Below, piece by piece: positions 1 through 9,779 of a stretch of 64,000 nt of DNA. The translations under genes were made by a program, and so were the position numbers. The notes below the pieces were generated by a model that was given only the letters and a program-made list of their open reading frames with translations, did no database searches and was not told the DNA's origin. This DNA comes from Gaoshiqia hydrogeniformans (lineage in GTDB: Bacteria; Bacteroidota; Bacteroidia; Bacteroidales; Prolixibacteraceae), in assembly GCF_049347105.1 (NCBI RefSeq), contig NZ_CP186334.1:3720001-3784000 (forward strand). The letters are read 5' to 3'. The number at the start of each line of letters is the position of its first letter. Position 1 is the stretch's first letter.

Positions 1-104
1 AGATCAAGCTCAACGGAAAGTCGCGCAGTATTCTTTTTGACAAAGACTACACCGGTAGTTTTACCATTGCCCCATACGAACCGGAATTTATAGAAATAAG
101 ATAA
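1..104 (+). CDS. 3' end of an upstream gene (C-terminal fragment only)
   Basis: An open frame (codons from position 3) enters from the left edge and ends at TAA 102-104, giving 33 residues. The fragment contains an LNGK motif and ends in alternating hydrophobic residues (FTIAPYEPEFIEIR), as expected for the last strands of a beta-sandwich domain at the C-terminus of a glycoside hydrolase. The family cannot be named from so little. It ends 19 bases before the GH2 gene at 124 and so probably belongs to the same transcription unit. Confidence 0.6.
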   Translation, partial: IKLNGKSRSILFDKDYTGSFTIAPYEPEFIEIR

Positions 105-123
105 CTGTCAGAATAATAAGAAG

Positions 124-2583
124 ATGAATTATAAACTGAAAAGCGCTATCATTTTTTTCAAAACGGCTCTTATCCTGTTGCTTTTCCTAACAGATGGAAA
201 CACGGAACCCAGGCAACCTAATGTATCAGACCAAAGAACAAAGGAGAATTTCGACTTTAACTGGCAGTTCCATAAAGGCGACATGGCCATGAAACTCGTT
301 GTTAGGGTTGGGCAAGGAGGGATAACTGATATCAATGTCCCGATTATTAACAAGAAAGATACAGTAATTGATTATACAAATTCTGAAAGCAGTGCGTCGT
401 TTTTTCCTCCCGATTGGAAAGAAGTGAACCTGCCTCATGATTGGGCAATTGAAGGTGATTTTGTTGAAGACAACACCTTAGGCAGCCAACCCGGGGGGAG
501 TGGCTATTTGCCCACCGGCATTGGATTTTACCGAAAAGAATTTGTCATACCCGAAAGCGACAAAGGCCGAAAAATTTCCATTGAGTTCGACGGTATTTTC
601 CGAAATAGCACCGTTTGGGTAAACGGGCACTTGATGGGCACCCACCTGAGCGGTTATACGCCATCAAACTACGACCTTACCGATGTGTTGCGTTATGGCA
701 ACGAAGGCAAAAATGCTATTTTGGTGAAGGTCGATGCAACCCAGGCCCAAGGTTGGTGGTACGAAGGAGCTGGCATTTACAGGCATGTTTGGCTTGTAAA
801 AACCGATAAACTTCATGTAGCCCGGTTTGGAACTTACGTGACAACGCCTACGATAACTGATGCCGAAGCATCCGTCAACATTATAACCACACTGAAAAAC
901 GAATACACAACGGAAAAGGAGATTACGCTTGTTTCGAAAATAGTTGACCTAACCGGGAAGGTGGTCGATACCCAAACCTCCAATCAGTCGATGGCCCCTT
1001 TCGAACAGCTTGAAATCGCCCAAATGGGTGCGATAAAGTCACCTAAGCTGTGGTCGCCCGAATCGCCAAACCTTTACAAAGTGCTAACCGAAGTCACTGA
1101 AGGGGGTAAAATTGTCGATACTTACGAAACTACGTTTGGCGTTCGCACGGTGGAAATCAATAAGGATGGCGTTTTCCTAAATGGCAAACTTTACCCTGTA
1201 AAAGGAACTTGTAATCACCAGGATTTTGCAGGCCTTGGGGTTGCCCTGCCCGATAAAATTAACTGGTATAAGCTGAAATTACTCAAAGACGTGGGAAGCA
1301 ACGGCTATCGCACGCACCATCCGTCAACCCCCGAACTGCTTCACATGTGTGATAGCATGGGAATACTTGTTTTGGCAGAAAACCGTCATTTGTCAAGCTC
1401 CGAAGACGGATTAAAAGATTTAACCGCCATGCTTATACGCGATCGCAACCACCCATCCATATTTTTGTGGAGCATGGAAAATGAAGAAGCGATACAAGGT
1501 ACCGTGATGGGTGCCAGAATACTGGAAACCCTGGTTGAAACAACCTACCGGACTGACCCAACAAGGAAAGTGACCTCAGCCATGAATAAGGCGCGCAACG
1601 ATGGAGGCTACGCCGATGTGCTTGATGTGGTGGGCTATAACTATGGAGATAAGCAGTTGGCTTATGTTACAGATAAAGAAAAATATCCCGACAGGGTAAT
1701 GTTTTGTACCGAAGGCACAAGCTTTGTTTCCACCCGGGGCGAATATGTGAACAGTTGGTGGGCACAAACTTGTTCAAACTCAATTATTTGGCAACCCAAT
1801 TGGGGCCCCTATCCGGGCGAAGATTGGGCCGATATCGTCAAGTATCCCTATCTCGGTGGTTTGTTCGTTTGGACCGGCTTCGATTATCGCGGCGAACCAA
1901 CGCCATTCTTGTGGCCAAGTGTATCCTCTCAATTCGGGTTTATGGATTTGTGCGGTTTTCCAAAAGACGGTTACTATGCTTACAAAGCAGCCTGGACAGA
2001 CATACCTGTGGTGCATATCTTCCCCCACTGGAATTGGCCCGGCAAAGAAGGCGACAGCATTAAAGTTCACTGTTACACCAATTGTGATGAAGTAGAACTG
2101 TTACTGAACGGCAAAAGTTTGGGCAAGCAAACGGCTGAACCTTATAAAAAGCTTATTTGGCCTGCAGTTTACAAACCTGGCAAATTGGAAGCGAAAGGAT
2201 ACAAAGGTGGAAAATTGGTAACGAGAGATATTGTTGAAACAACATCGGCACCCGCACAAGTTGCGGCCAGCAGCGATATGAACACACTCAAAGCCGATGG
2301 CTGCGATGTGGCTGTAATAAGGGTTGCTATTGAAGATGCCAAAGGCCGTGTGGTGCCAACTGCCGATAACCTTGTGAAATTTGAAATTGAAGGCCCCGGA
2401 AAAATAATCGGGGTAGGTAACGGCAATCCTAAAAGCCACGAGCCCAATAAGGCCAGCCAGCGCATGGCATTCAACGGGTATTGCATGGTGTTGGTGCAGA
2501 CAGAAAAACATGCCGGGCAGATAAAGTTAAAAGCAACATCGGAAAACCTAAAAAATGCGGAAGTAATCATTAGAGCGGAATAA
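124..2583 (+). CDS. GH2 glycoside hydrolase (beta-galactosidase type), secreted
   Basis: This 819-residue protein has a signal peptide (about 1-27), then the GH2 order: jelly-roll sugar-binding domain (about 40-225, with LPHDWAIEG near 102-110 and GAGIYRHVWL), Ig-like domain, TIM barrel (about 350-640), a DUF4982-like domain beginning at the HWNWP motif, and a final Ig-like domain with the IEGPG/GNGNP pattern. The predicted acid/base is E454 in WSMENE and the nucleophile is E530 in CTEGT. The family hydrolyses terminal beta-linked galactose or related sugars with retention. Two features are odd. About 45 extra residues sit inside the first domain, between the FNWQF motif and FFPPDW. The usual R-x-S-H-N-P-P barrel motif reads RTHHPST, so specificity may not be plain beta-galactosidase. 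The next gene starts 3 bases after the stop, so the two are probably co-translated. Confidence 0.9.
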   Translation: MNYKLKSAIIFFKTALILLLFLTDGNTEPRQPNVSDQRTKENFDFNWQFHKGDMAMKLVVRVGQGGITDINVPIINKKDTVIDYTNSESSASFFPPDWKEVNLPHDWAIEGDFVEDNTLGSQPGGSGYLPTGIGFYRKEFVIPESDKGRKISIEFDGIFRNSTVWVNGHLMGTHLSGYTPSNYDLTDVLRYGNEGKNAILVKVDATQAQGWWYEGAGIYRHVWLVKTDKLHVARFGTYVTTPTITDAEASVNIITTLKNEYTTEKEITLVSKIVDLTGKVVDTQTSNQSMAPFEQLEIAQMGAIKSPKLWSPESPNLYKVLTEVTEGGKIVDTYETTFGVRTVEINKDGVFLNGKLYPVKGTCNHQDFAGLGVALPDKINWYKLKLLKDVGSNGYRTHHPSTPELLHMCDSMGILVLAENRHLSSSEDGLKDLTAMLIRDRNHPSIFLWSMENEEAIQGTVMGARILETLVETTYRTDPTRKVTSAMNKARNDGGYADVLDVVGYNYGDKQLAYVTDKEKYPDRVMFCTEGTSFVSTRGEYVNSWWAQTCSNSIIWQPNWGPYPGEDWADIVKYPYLGGLFVWTGFDYRGEPTPFLWPSVSSQFGFMDLCGFPKDGYYAYKAAWTDIPVVHIFPHWNWPGKEGDSIKVHCYTNCDEVELLLNGKSLGKQTAEPYKKLIWPAVYKPGKLEAKGYKGGKLVTRDIVETTSAPAQVAASSDMNTLKADGCDVAVIRVAIEDAKGRVVPTADNLVKFEIEGPGKIIGVGNGNPKSHEPNKASQRMAFNGYCMVLVQTEKHAGQIKLKATSENLKNAEVIIRAE

Positions 2584-2586
2584 TCA

Positions 2587-4980
2587 ATGAAGCTTAAAAA
2601 GAACATATCACCTATGTTAAAAAACGTTCTTGTTATGTTCCTATTTTTGGGAATGTTGCAACCCCTTGTGGCGCAAACCACCTATTTTGTTTCTCCCAGC
2701 GGGAACGACAAAAACATGGGGTCGGAAAAGGCTCCGCTGAAAAGCATTGTAGTAGCTCAGCATAAAGCACGCGCACATAAAGGCGAAGTAACCATTTTTT
2801 TACGCGGCGGAGAATACAGGCTCGAGAAACCAATCGTTTTTACGCCAGACGACGGCAATGATGACAAACACCTTGTTTTGGCTTCCTATTCTGGCGAACA
2901 GGTGGTAATATCAGGTGGTATTCAACTGAAACTTAAGTGGCAGCCATACAAAAACGGGATTATGCAGGCGAAAGTTTCCCCGGAAATACCGATTGATATG
3001 CTCACGGTAAACGGGAAAATCAGGCACATGGCACGCTATCCAAATTTCGACTCAACGGCGATTAGGTTTAATGGCACATCGGCTGATGCCACATCGCCGG
3101 AGCGGGTCGCTACGTGGATGAACCCTGCCGGTGGTTTCCTCCATGCCATGCACGTAAGCGATTGGGGCGATTTTCATTACCGCATAACCGGTAAAGATGA
3201 AAATGGCGAATTGAAAATGGAAGGCGGCTGGCAAAATAACCGTCCTTATGGATTAAGCAAAGACAACCGGATGGTGGAGCATATTTTTGAAGAATTGGAC
3301 GCTCCTGAAGAATGGTTCTACGACACAAATGAAGCCATTTTGTATTATTATCCGTTGCCAAACGAAGATATTCACAAAGCAATCGTTGAGGTTGCACAGT
3401 TGAAACATTTGATTGAATTCAGGGGCACAGAGCAGGAACCGGTCAGGAATATCACGATAAAAAATATCGAATTTACCCAAACGGCCCGCACGTTTATGGA
3501 ACACTATGAGCCGCTTCTACGTTCCGACTGGACGGTGTATCGCGGTGGCGCCATCGTGTTTGAAGGAACCGAAAATTGTGCTCTTACCGGCAGTTATCTT
3601 CATAATTTGGGTGGCAATGCAGTTTTTTTCTCCAACTACAACCGCAATTCGGCGGTGTCTGGTTCTCACTTCACCCAAATAGGGGCAAGTGCTATTTGCT
3701 TTGTGGGCGACACCAGCGCGGTGCGCTCCCCGGATTTTAATTATCACAGTTTTACCCCTTTGGATAAACTGGATAGGGAAGTTGGGCCCAAAACCAACAA
3801 TTACCCTGCACATTGTTTGGTGCACGATAACCTGATCCACACCATTGGCCTGTTTGAGAAGCAAATTACAGGCGTTGAACTTTCCATGTGCAAGTCGATT
3901 ACCGTGAGCCACAATAGCATTTACGATGTCCCACGCGCAGGCATCAACATATGCGAAGGCACCTGGGGCGGGCATATTATTGAATACAATGATGTGTTCG
4001 AAACAGTGAAGGAAACCGGCGACCACGGTTCGTTCAACTCGTGGGGGCGCGACCGTTTTTGGCACCCAGACCGTGAAGAAATGAACCGGATAGCGGCGAA
4101 CGAACCTTCCTTGATTTTGGCGGACGCTATTTCAACCGTAATGATCCGCAACAACCGCTTTCGTTGCGACCGGGGCTGGGATATTGATTTGGATGATGGC
4201 TCCAGCAATTATCACATCTATAATAACCTGTGCTTAAACGGGGGGATTAAGCTGCGCGAAGGTTTTTACCGTGTGGTCGAAAACAATATTTTGGTCAATA
4301 ATACCTTTCATCCGCATGTGTGGTTCGAAAACAGTGGTGATGTTTTTACACGCAACATTGTGATGGAACCTTTTGAACCCATTAATCTGTTGGGCTGGGG
4401 TGCCATGGTTGACTACAACATTTTCACAAGCCCCAAAGCTTTGGCCGAGGCCATTAACACGGGAATTGATAAAAATTCAATTGTATATCCCATTGATTTT
4501 CAAAACCCCGGCAAAGGCGACTTCAGGGTGAAAAACAGCGCAACGGAGGTTTTTCGTATGGGCTTCCTGAATTTTGACATGGATGGTTTTGGGGTGGTTT
4601 CATCACATCTCAAAAGCATGGCTAAAACACCGAAAATAAATGCGCCCATTATTAAAATGGATATATCCGAATCAAAAGTAATTGAATGGCAGGGATGGCG
4701 CATTAAAAACCTCGACACACAAGGCGAACGCTCGGCAACCGGCATGGATTCGGAACGAGGAGTTTACGTGGTTTCTATTGTTGACCAATACAGCAAACTA
4801 AAAGATTTTCTCCGCCCAAATGATGTGATTTTAGAATTTGCAGGAAAGGCCATCAATAATTTAGACGACCTGGAAAAGGCGATTGGACAAGCTGATTATA
4901 CAAAACCATTGAAGTTGGTTATCTTTAGAAATCAAAGGGAAAACACAGTTGTAATCCCTCTTAATACAATAAAATCATAG
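2587..4980 (+). CDS. Right-handed parallel beta-helix protein with C-terminal PDZ domain (GH141/GH120-like candidate)
   Basis: This 797-residue exported protein has a signal peptide (about 1-29, cleavage near LVAQ). TYFVSPSGND follows, which is the typical opening of secreted parallel beta-helix enzymes, with GEVTIFLRGGEYRL as the first coil. Beta-helix repeats rich in N and hydrophobic residues (NITIKNIEF, VSHNSIYD, MIRNNRF, HIYNNLCL) run to about 640. Residues from about 705 form a PDZ-like domain (GVYVVSIVDQYS, LRPNDVILEFAGKAINNLDDL). Helix proteins of this shape in Bacteroidota glycan loci include GH141 (alpha-L-fucosidase/xylanase) and GH120 (beta-xylosidase). I infer a glycosidase but cannot choose the family. 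It lies 3 bases after the GH2 gene. The start at 2587 is preferred, with M at 2614 as the alternative. Confidence 0.75.
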   Translation: MKLKKNISPMLKNVLVMFLFLGMLQPLVAQTTYFVSPSGNDKNMGSEKAPLKSIVVAQHKARAHKGEVTIFLRGGEYRLEKPIVFTPDDGNDDKHLVLASYSGEQVVISGGIQLKLKWQPYKNGIMQAKVSPEIPIDMLTVNGKIRHMARYPNFDSTAIRFNGTSADATSPERVATWMNPAGGFLHAMHVSDWGDFHYRITGKDENGELKMEGGWQNNRPYGLSKDNRMVEHIFEELDAPEEWFYDTNEAILYYYPLPNEDIHKAIVEVAQLKHLIEFRGTEQEPVRNITIKNIEFTQTARTFMEHYEPLLRSDWTVYRGGAIVFEGTENCALTGSYLHNLGGNAVFFSNYNRNSAVSGSHFTQIGASAICFVGDTSAVRSPDFNYHSFTPLDKLDREVGPKTNNYPAHCLVHDNLIHTIGLFEKQITGVELSMCKSITVSHNSIYDVPRAGINICEGTWGGHIIEYNDVFETVKETGDHGSFNSWGRDRFWHPDREEMNRIAANEPSLILADAISTVMIRNNRFRCDRGWDIDLDDGSSNYHIYNNLCLNGGIKLREGFYRVVENNILVNNTFHPHVWFENSGDVFTRNIVMEPFEPINLLGWGAMVDYNIFTSPKALAEAINTGIDKNSIVYPIDFQNPGKGDFRVKNSATEVFRMGFLNFDMDGFGVVSSHLKSMAKTPKINAPIIKMDISESKVIEWQGWRIKNLDTQGERSATGMDSERGVYVVSIVDQYSKLKDFLRPNDVILEFAGKAINNLDDLEKAIGQADYTKPLKLVIFRNQRENTVVIPLNTIKS

Positions 4981-5015
4981 AAGTAATATATTGTAAATGA
5001 CCTAATATAAGTATC

Positions 5016-7112
5016 ATGAAACTCAAAAGAATTTTAGCTCAGAAATCCCGGTTCCGAATGCTGCTGTTTGCAGTTGTGTTTTTTACCGCGTGTAGCAACG
5101 TTGAAGTCCCCGAGCCTGTTGGTCCCGTTCCGTCGGAGAATCAGTTGCGTTGGCAGGAAATGGAGCACTATTCCTTTATCCATTTTTCGCTGAATACGTA
5201 TACCGACCAATCGTGGGGTTTTGGCGATGAAGACATCAACCTGTTTAACCCCACAGAATTGGATGCCCGCCAGTGGGCGCGGATTTGCAAGGAAGCGGGG
5301 ATGAAAGGCATCATCATTACCGCAAAGCACCACAGTGGTTTTTGTCTTTGGCCTTCGGAGTACACGGAGTATTCGGTGAAAAATGCCCCCTGGAAAGATG
5401 GTAAAGGCGACGTGGTCCGCGAATTGGCCGATGCCTGTGAGGAATACGGCTTGAAGTTGGGCATTTACGTATCGCCATGGGACAGGAACCACCCGGATTA
5501 TGGAAAACCTGAATACATCACCTATTTCAGGAACCAGATCAAAGAGTTGCTGACCAACTACGGGCCAATTTTCGAAATCTGGTTCGATGGCGCCAATGGC
5601 GGTACCGGATATTACGGAGGTGCCAATGAAAACCGGAAAATTGACCGGACGACTTATTATGACTGGCAACCAACCTACCAAATGATCCGCGAACTTCAAC
5701 CCGACATCGTGATCTGGAACGACGGTGGCGACCGCGCCGACCTGCGTTGGGTGGGAACTGAAGGCGGTTGGGTTGGCGAAACCAACTGGAGTTTGTTAAA
5801 TGCCACGGGCGATGTTCCCTGGGAAATGTTGCATTTTGGTGTTGAAGATGGCGATTCGTGGGTGCCGGCCGAGGTGAACACTTCCATCCGTCCGGAGTGG
5901 TTTTATCACCCAAGCGAAGATGAAAAAGTGAAAACGCTTCCTCACCTGATGGATACCTACTACCATTCTATTGGGCGGAACGGCACGCTGTTGCTGAACT
6001 TCCCGATTATGCCAAACGGCCTGATTCACCCGACCGATGAGAAGGCCGCGCTTGATCTTGCCCAGGCAGTTGAAGAAGCATTTGCTGTTAATCTGGCCGA
6101 CCATGCAAAAACCGAGGCCACAAATGTCCGGGGCAAATCCCGAAAATTCAGCGCGTCAAAGGCTATTGACGGCGACAAAGAAACCTATTGGACAACCGAT
6201 GATGATGTTACTACAGCCTCGCTGACTATCGATTTTGGCAAGCCAACCGCTTTTAACCGTTTTATGGCACAGGAGCACATTCGCTTGGGGCAACGTGTGA
6301 AATCGTTTACTGTTGAAGCGCTGGTGGCCGGCGAGTGGAAAGAAGTAGCAAAAGCAACCACGATCGGCTACAAACGGATCCTTCGTTTTCCAACCGTTGA
6401 GGCCACCAAACTTCGTTTAAATATAACCGGTTCAAAAGCTTGTCCGCTGATATCGAATATCGGGGTTTATGATGCACCGCAAATACTGACCCCGCCCACG
6501 GTTATCAGGAACCAGGCCGGCGAACTGATCATTACCCCGGCCGACCCGGAGTCTGAAGTTTTCTATACCCTGGATGGCAGCGAACCGAATTCAAGCGCTA
6601 CGAAATATTCGGGCCCTGTTCAAACGGATGGCAAGCTGGAAGTTAAAGCAATTGCTTACGAACCCGCATCGCAAAAAAGCAGTGCCGTGAGCCATGAAAA
6701 GTTCGACCAGGTCCGGAAAGACTGGAAGATTTTAGGGATTGAGGATGAAAACGCTTACACAATTTTGGATGGTAATCCGGCAACAGCCTGGCAGCAGAAA
6801 GCGGAAGCTTTGCCCGTTGATCTGGTAATTGATTTAGGTGGAGAATTGACTATCATTGGGTTTCGCTATCATCCGGATATGGGTCTCTGGAACCCGGGGA
6901 TTATTTCAGATTATCAGTTTTTCGTTTCACCTGATAATAAAAAATGGAAACTGGTAAGCGAAGGCGAATTCCCGAACATCAAAAATAATCCGTTATGGCA
7001 AGCAAAATCGTTCGGCGAAGAAAAGGCCCGCTATGTCAAGTTTCGGGCATTGAGAAATACGGAGAATAATAACAATATCAAATATGCCGAAGTGGATTTG
7101 ATAACCAACTGA
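5016..7112 (+). CDS. GH29 alpha-L-fucosidase with two discoidin domains, lipoprotein
   Basis: This 698-residue lipoprotein has the lipobox FTAC with Cys26. The GH29 barrel covers about 35-350: the HFSLNTYTDQSWGFG opening, KHHSGFCLWPS, and nucleophile D191 in EIWFDGANGG. Next come an F5/8 type C (discoidin) domain (about 365-490, with AIDGDKETYW), a chitobiase C-terminal-like segment (VFYTLDGSEPN, about 510-540) and a second discoidin-like domain (about 575-697, with ILDGNPATAW and YVKFRAL). The architecture matches the large Bacteroidota GH29 enzymes that release terminal alpha-L-fucose. The extra domains probably hold the enzyme on the glycan. The lipid anchor places it on a membrane face, and the sequence does not show which one. 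A 207-base gap with nested inverted repeats follows it. Confidence 0.92.
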   Translation: MKLKRILAQKSRFRMLLFAVVFFTACSNVEVPEPVGPVPSENQLRWQEMEHYSFIHFSLNTYTDQSWGFGDEDINLFNPTELDARQWARICKEAGMKGIIITAKHHSGFCLWPSEYTEYSVKNAPWKDGKGDVVRELADACEEYGLKLGIYVSPWDRNHPDYGKPEYITYFRNQIKELLTNYGPIFEIWFDGANGGTGYYGGANENRKIDRTTYYDWQPTYQMIRELQPDIVIWNDGGDRADLRWVGTEGGWVGETNWSLLNATGDVPWEMLHFGVEDGDSWVPAEVNTSIRPEWFYHPSEDEKVKTLPHLMDTYYHSIGRNGTLLLNFPIMPNGLIHPTDEKAALDLAQAVEEAFAVNLADHAKTEATNVRGKSRKFSASKAIDGDKETYWTTDDDVTTASLTIDFGKPTAFNRFMAQEHIRLGQRVKSFTVEALVAGEWKEVAKATTIGYKRILRFPTVEATKLRLNITGSKACPLISNIGVYDAPQILTPPTVIRNQAGELIITPADPESEVFYTLDGSEPNSSATKYSGPVQTDGKLEVKAIAYEPASQKSSAVSHEKFDQVRKDWKILGIEDENAYTILDGNPATAWQQKAEALPVDLVIDLGGELTIIGFRYHPDMGLWNPGIISDYQFFVSPDNKKWKLVSEGEFPNIKNNPLWQAKSFGEEKARYVKFRALRNTENNNNIKYAEVDLITN

Positions 7113-7133
7113 TAATCTTTGAATAAACATTAA

Positions 7134-7288
7134 TTCTACTTTAACACTTTCGAAAAATCCGGCTGTTTTTACCCTGCATCCGGCAGTTGCCGGAAACAGC
7201 CGGATTTTTCTCCTGACACCCGGCAGCTGCCGGGTCGGGGTAAATCAGGAGAAAAATCGTACACAAACCTTAATCTGTTAAAGTAGAA
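7134..7288. repeat. Multi-level nested inverted repeats between GH29 and GH2 genes
   Basis: Three sets of perfect arms share one 155-base stretch. An outer 13-base pair (7134-7146 with 7276-7288, TTCTACTTTAACA and its complement) encloses two adjacent hairpins. Hairpin A has 16-base arms (7153-7168 with 7194-7209) and a nested TCCGGCA/TGCCGGA stem at its tip. Hairpin B has 14-base arms (7203-7216 with 7245-7258) and a nested perfect 18-base palindrome (ACCCGGCAGCTGCCGGGT). The arms of A and B overlap at 7203-7209, so the two stems compete. It could be an mRNA-stabilising or attenuating structure, or a small non-autonomous repeat. Confidence 0.8.
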
Positions 7289-7319
7289 CTAAAAGCAAAC
7301 TGTACTAATCTCGTATTGA

Positions 7320-9743
7320 ATGAAAAACAGATCACTAATTATTTCGTTGATGTGCTTCATGGTGTTTTTGTCATGCAAAAATGAGCAAGCACTCCATGAC
7401 GCTAAGATGGCGTTTGATTTTGACTGGAAGTTTGCCCTGGATGATCATCCGGGAGCTGAACAACCAGATTTTGACGATTCGGAATGGCGACTGCTTGACG
7501 TTCCGCACGATTTCAGTATCGAACAACCATTCGATTCCACCTACCTTACAGGGGGAGGTGGCGGCTATGCCTACAGCGGCATCGGCTGGTACCGAAAGCA
7601 CTTTGTAACCGAAAAGGCCTTTACCAACAAAAAGGTTTCGGTGTTGTTCGATGGGGTTTACCGAAACAGCGAAGTCTGGATCAACGGGCATTATTTGGGT
7701 ATCCGGCCTTATGGTTATTCTTCTTTTTATTACGACCTGACACCTTATTTAGAACCTGTGGGAGAGGAGAATGTCATCGCCGTAAAGGTGGATACTTCCG
7801 AACAACCCAATTCGAGGTGGTACACGGGTTCAGGCATTTACCGGCATGTTTGGCTGGTAGCGAAAAACAAGCTGCACATCGATCAATGGGGCGTTTTTGC
7901 CCGTACCATCGAAACAAACCAAAACGAGGCACGGGTTGATGTTTCTATCGAATTGAACAACGATAACGATGCCGATCAACTTTGCACCGTCGTGACCAAA
8001 TTCATCGATTCGGAAGGTAAGCAGGTGGCCAAATCGGAAACCGATGTTGAGGTTAAAGCCGGTCAGCAACAGGTGATCGATCAAAACATCCAGCTAAATA
8101 ATGCTAAACTTTGGTCCATCGGTCAACCCAATTTATATCGTTTGCAAGTTGAGCTAATGAGCGGCAATGAGGTTGTTGACAGTTATACAACGGCTTTTGG
8201 GGTCAGGACTTTCCAATTCGACCCCAACAAAGGTTTTTCGCTCAATGGCAAACATGTGAAACTGAAAGGAGTAAACAACCACCACGATGGCGGGCCGTTG
8301 GGAGCAGCCGTTTTCAACCAGACTCACAAACGGCAGCTCGAAATCTTGAAAGAAATGGGCTGCAATGCTTTGCGCATGAGCCACAACCCACCTGCCTCCG
8401 AGTTGCTTGCTTATGCCGATAGCCTGGGATTTGTGGTGATCGACGAGATTTTTGACGAATGGATGGATGGAAAAACCCCGGCCGGATATGCCACTCATTT
8501 TGAGGAATGGTACGAACGCGATGTGGAAAACTGGATCCGCCGCGACCGCAACCATCCTTCGGTCATTGCATGGAGTATTGGTAACGAAGTGCGCGAACAG
8601 TATAACAAGGACAATGCTGAGAAAATTATACCGATGCTTCTCGAAGCGGCCAAGAAGCACGACAGCACCCGTCCATTCACGTTGGCCTGTAACGAGATTG
8701 TGAACTTCAATGACTTTGGGGTGCTTGAACTGCTGGATATTGTAGGCTACAATTATCAGGAAGCATTTTACGAAACCGACCACGAAAAATACCCCAACCG
8801 GGTGATTTACGGCTCAGAAACGGTCATGTATCCTTACCACGACCACAATGCGTGGCAAATGCGCTCGTACCAGCAATGGCTCGATGGCCAGTTGGAAGAT
8901 TATGTGGCCGGCGAATTTCTTTGGACGGGCTTCGATTATTTAGGCGAGGCGGGAATTGGCCATGTAGGTACCGGGTTCGAATTTTGGAAAATATGGCCAA
9001 ACTGGCCGTGGCGCGGTGCCGATTGCGGCGTAATCGACATGTGCGGTTTCCCAAAACCGGGCTACTGGTTCCGAAAATCTTTATGGAATGATGAGCCCAT
9101 GGTTTACATTGCCGTGCAAACCGACGCATCGGCGCGCAACAGAAACATGGCTTCGTTTTGGAACTGGCCCAAGGTGGAAGCTCACTGGAATCACGAAACC
9201 CCTGGCGATACCCTGGCCGTTCACGTCTATACCAATGTGCCCGATGTGGAGTTGAAACTGAATGGAAAGTCGTTGGGTAACCGCAAATGGGACTTGAAAA
9301 ATGAAGCTTTCCTGTTTTTTGAGGTGCCTTACCAACCCGGAAAACTGGAAGCCATTGGGAAAACCAAAGATGGCAAAACCGTGTCGTTTGCTGTGGAAAC
9401 AGCTGGTGAGCCTGCAAAAATGGTGCTTACTCCCGACCGGCAAACCATCAAGGCAAACAAACAAGATTTGTGCTACGTGACCGTGCAACTGCTTGATGCC
9501 AACAACGTACCCGTGCCGTTTGCCGACAATCTGGTTGAATTTGAAGTGACCGGCGCAGGTAAATTATTGTCCGTGGGCAACGGCAACCAGCAAAGCCACA
9601 CGTTCTTTAAAGGGAATAAAATGGAGGCGCATTTAGGAAAATGCCTGGCCATTGTGCAATCAACCGATGAAAAAGGCGAAATAACAATTACCGCAAAAAG
9701 TGGAACGCTTCCGGTGACAACAGCAAGATTGGTGGCGGAATAA
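7320..9743 (+). CDS. GH2 beta-galactosidase-type hydrolase, lipoprotein
   Basis: This 807-residue protein starts with a lipoprotein signal (MVFLSC, Cys19). The GH2 sandwich domain (about 25-185) contains VPHDFSIE and GSGIYRHVWL. An Ig-like domain and the TIM barrel (about 300-590) follow, then a DUF4982-like domain with NWP/VYTNVPDVELKLNGKSLG and a terminal Ig-like domain (VTGAGKLLSVGNGN). Catalytic residues are E423 in WSIGNE (acid/base) and E500 in YGSET (nucleophile). The intact RMSHNPP motif makes it a more canonical family member than the GH2 encoded at 124. It probably removes terminal beta-galactose from side chains together with the neighbouring fucosidases. It follows the nested repeats and may start a new transcript segment, although no clear promoter is visible. 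Confidence 0.92.
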   Translation: MKNRSLIISLMCFMVFLSCKNEQALHDAKMAFDFDWKFALDDHPGAEQPDFDDSEWRLLDVPHDFSIEQPFDSTYLTGGGGGYAYSGIGWYRKHFVTEKAFTNKKVSVLFDGVYRNSEVWINGHYLGIRPYGYSSFYYDLTPYLEPVGEENVIAVKVDTSEQPNSRWYTGSGIYRHVWLVAKNKLHIDQWGVFARTIETNQNEARVDVSIELNNDNDADQLCTVVTKFIDSEGKQVAKSETDVEVKAGQQQVIDQNIQLNNAKLWSIGQPNLYRLQVELMSGNEVVDSYTTAFGVRTFQFDPNKGFSLNGKHVKLKGVNNHHDGGPLGAAVFNQTHKRQLEILKEMGCNALRMSHNPPASELLAYADSLGFVVIDEIFDEWMDGKTPAGYATHFEEWYERDVENWIRRDRNHPSVIAWSIGNEVREQYNKDNAEKIIPMLLEAAKKHDSTRPFTLACNEIVNFNDFGVLELLDIVGYNYQEAFYETDHEKYPNRVIYGSETVMYPYHDHNAWQMRSYQQWLDGQLEDYVAGEFLWTGFDYLGEAGIGHVGTGFEFWKIWPNWPWRGADCGVIDMCGFPKPGYWFRKSLWNDEPMVYIAVQTDASARNRNMASFWNWPKVEAHWNHETPGDTLAVHVYTNVPDVELKLNGKSLGNRKWDLKNEAFLFFEVPYQPGKLEAIGKTKDGKTVSFAVETAGEPAKMVLTPDRQTIKANKQDLCYVTVQLLDANNVPVPFADNLVEFEVTGAGKLLSVGNGNQQSHTFFKGNKMEAHLGKCLAIVQSTDEKGEITITAKSGTLPVTTARLVAE

Positions 9744-9779
9744 TTCGGGTAAATAGTAATCATCATAAAAACGGAATAA

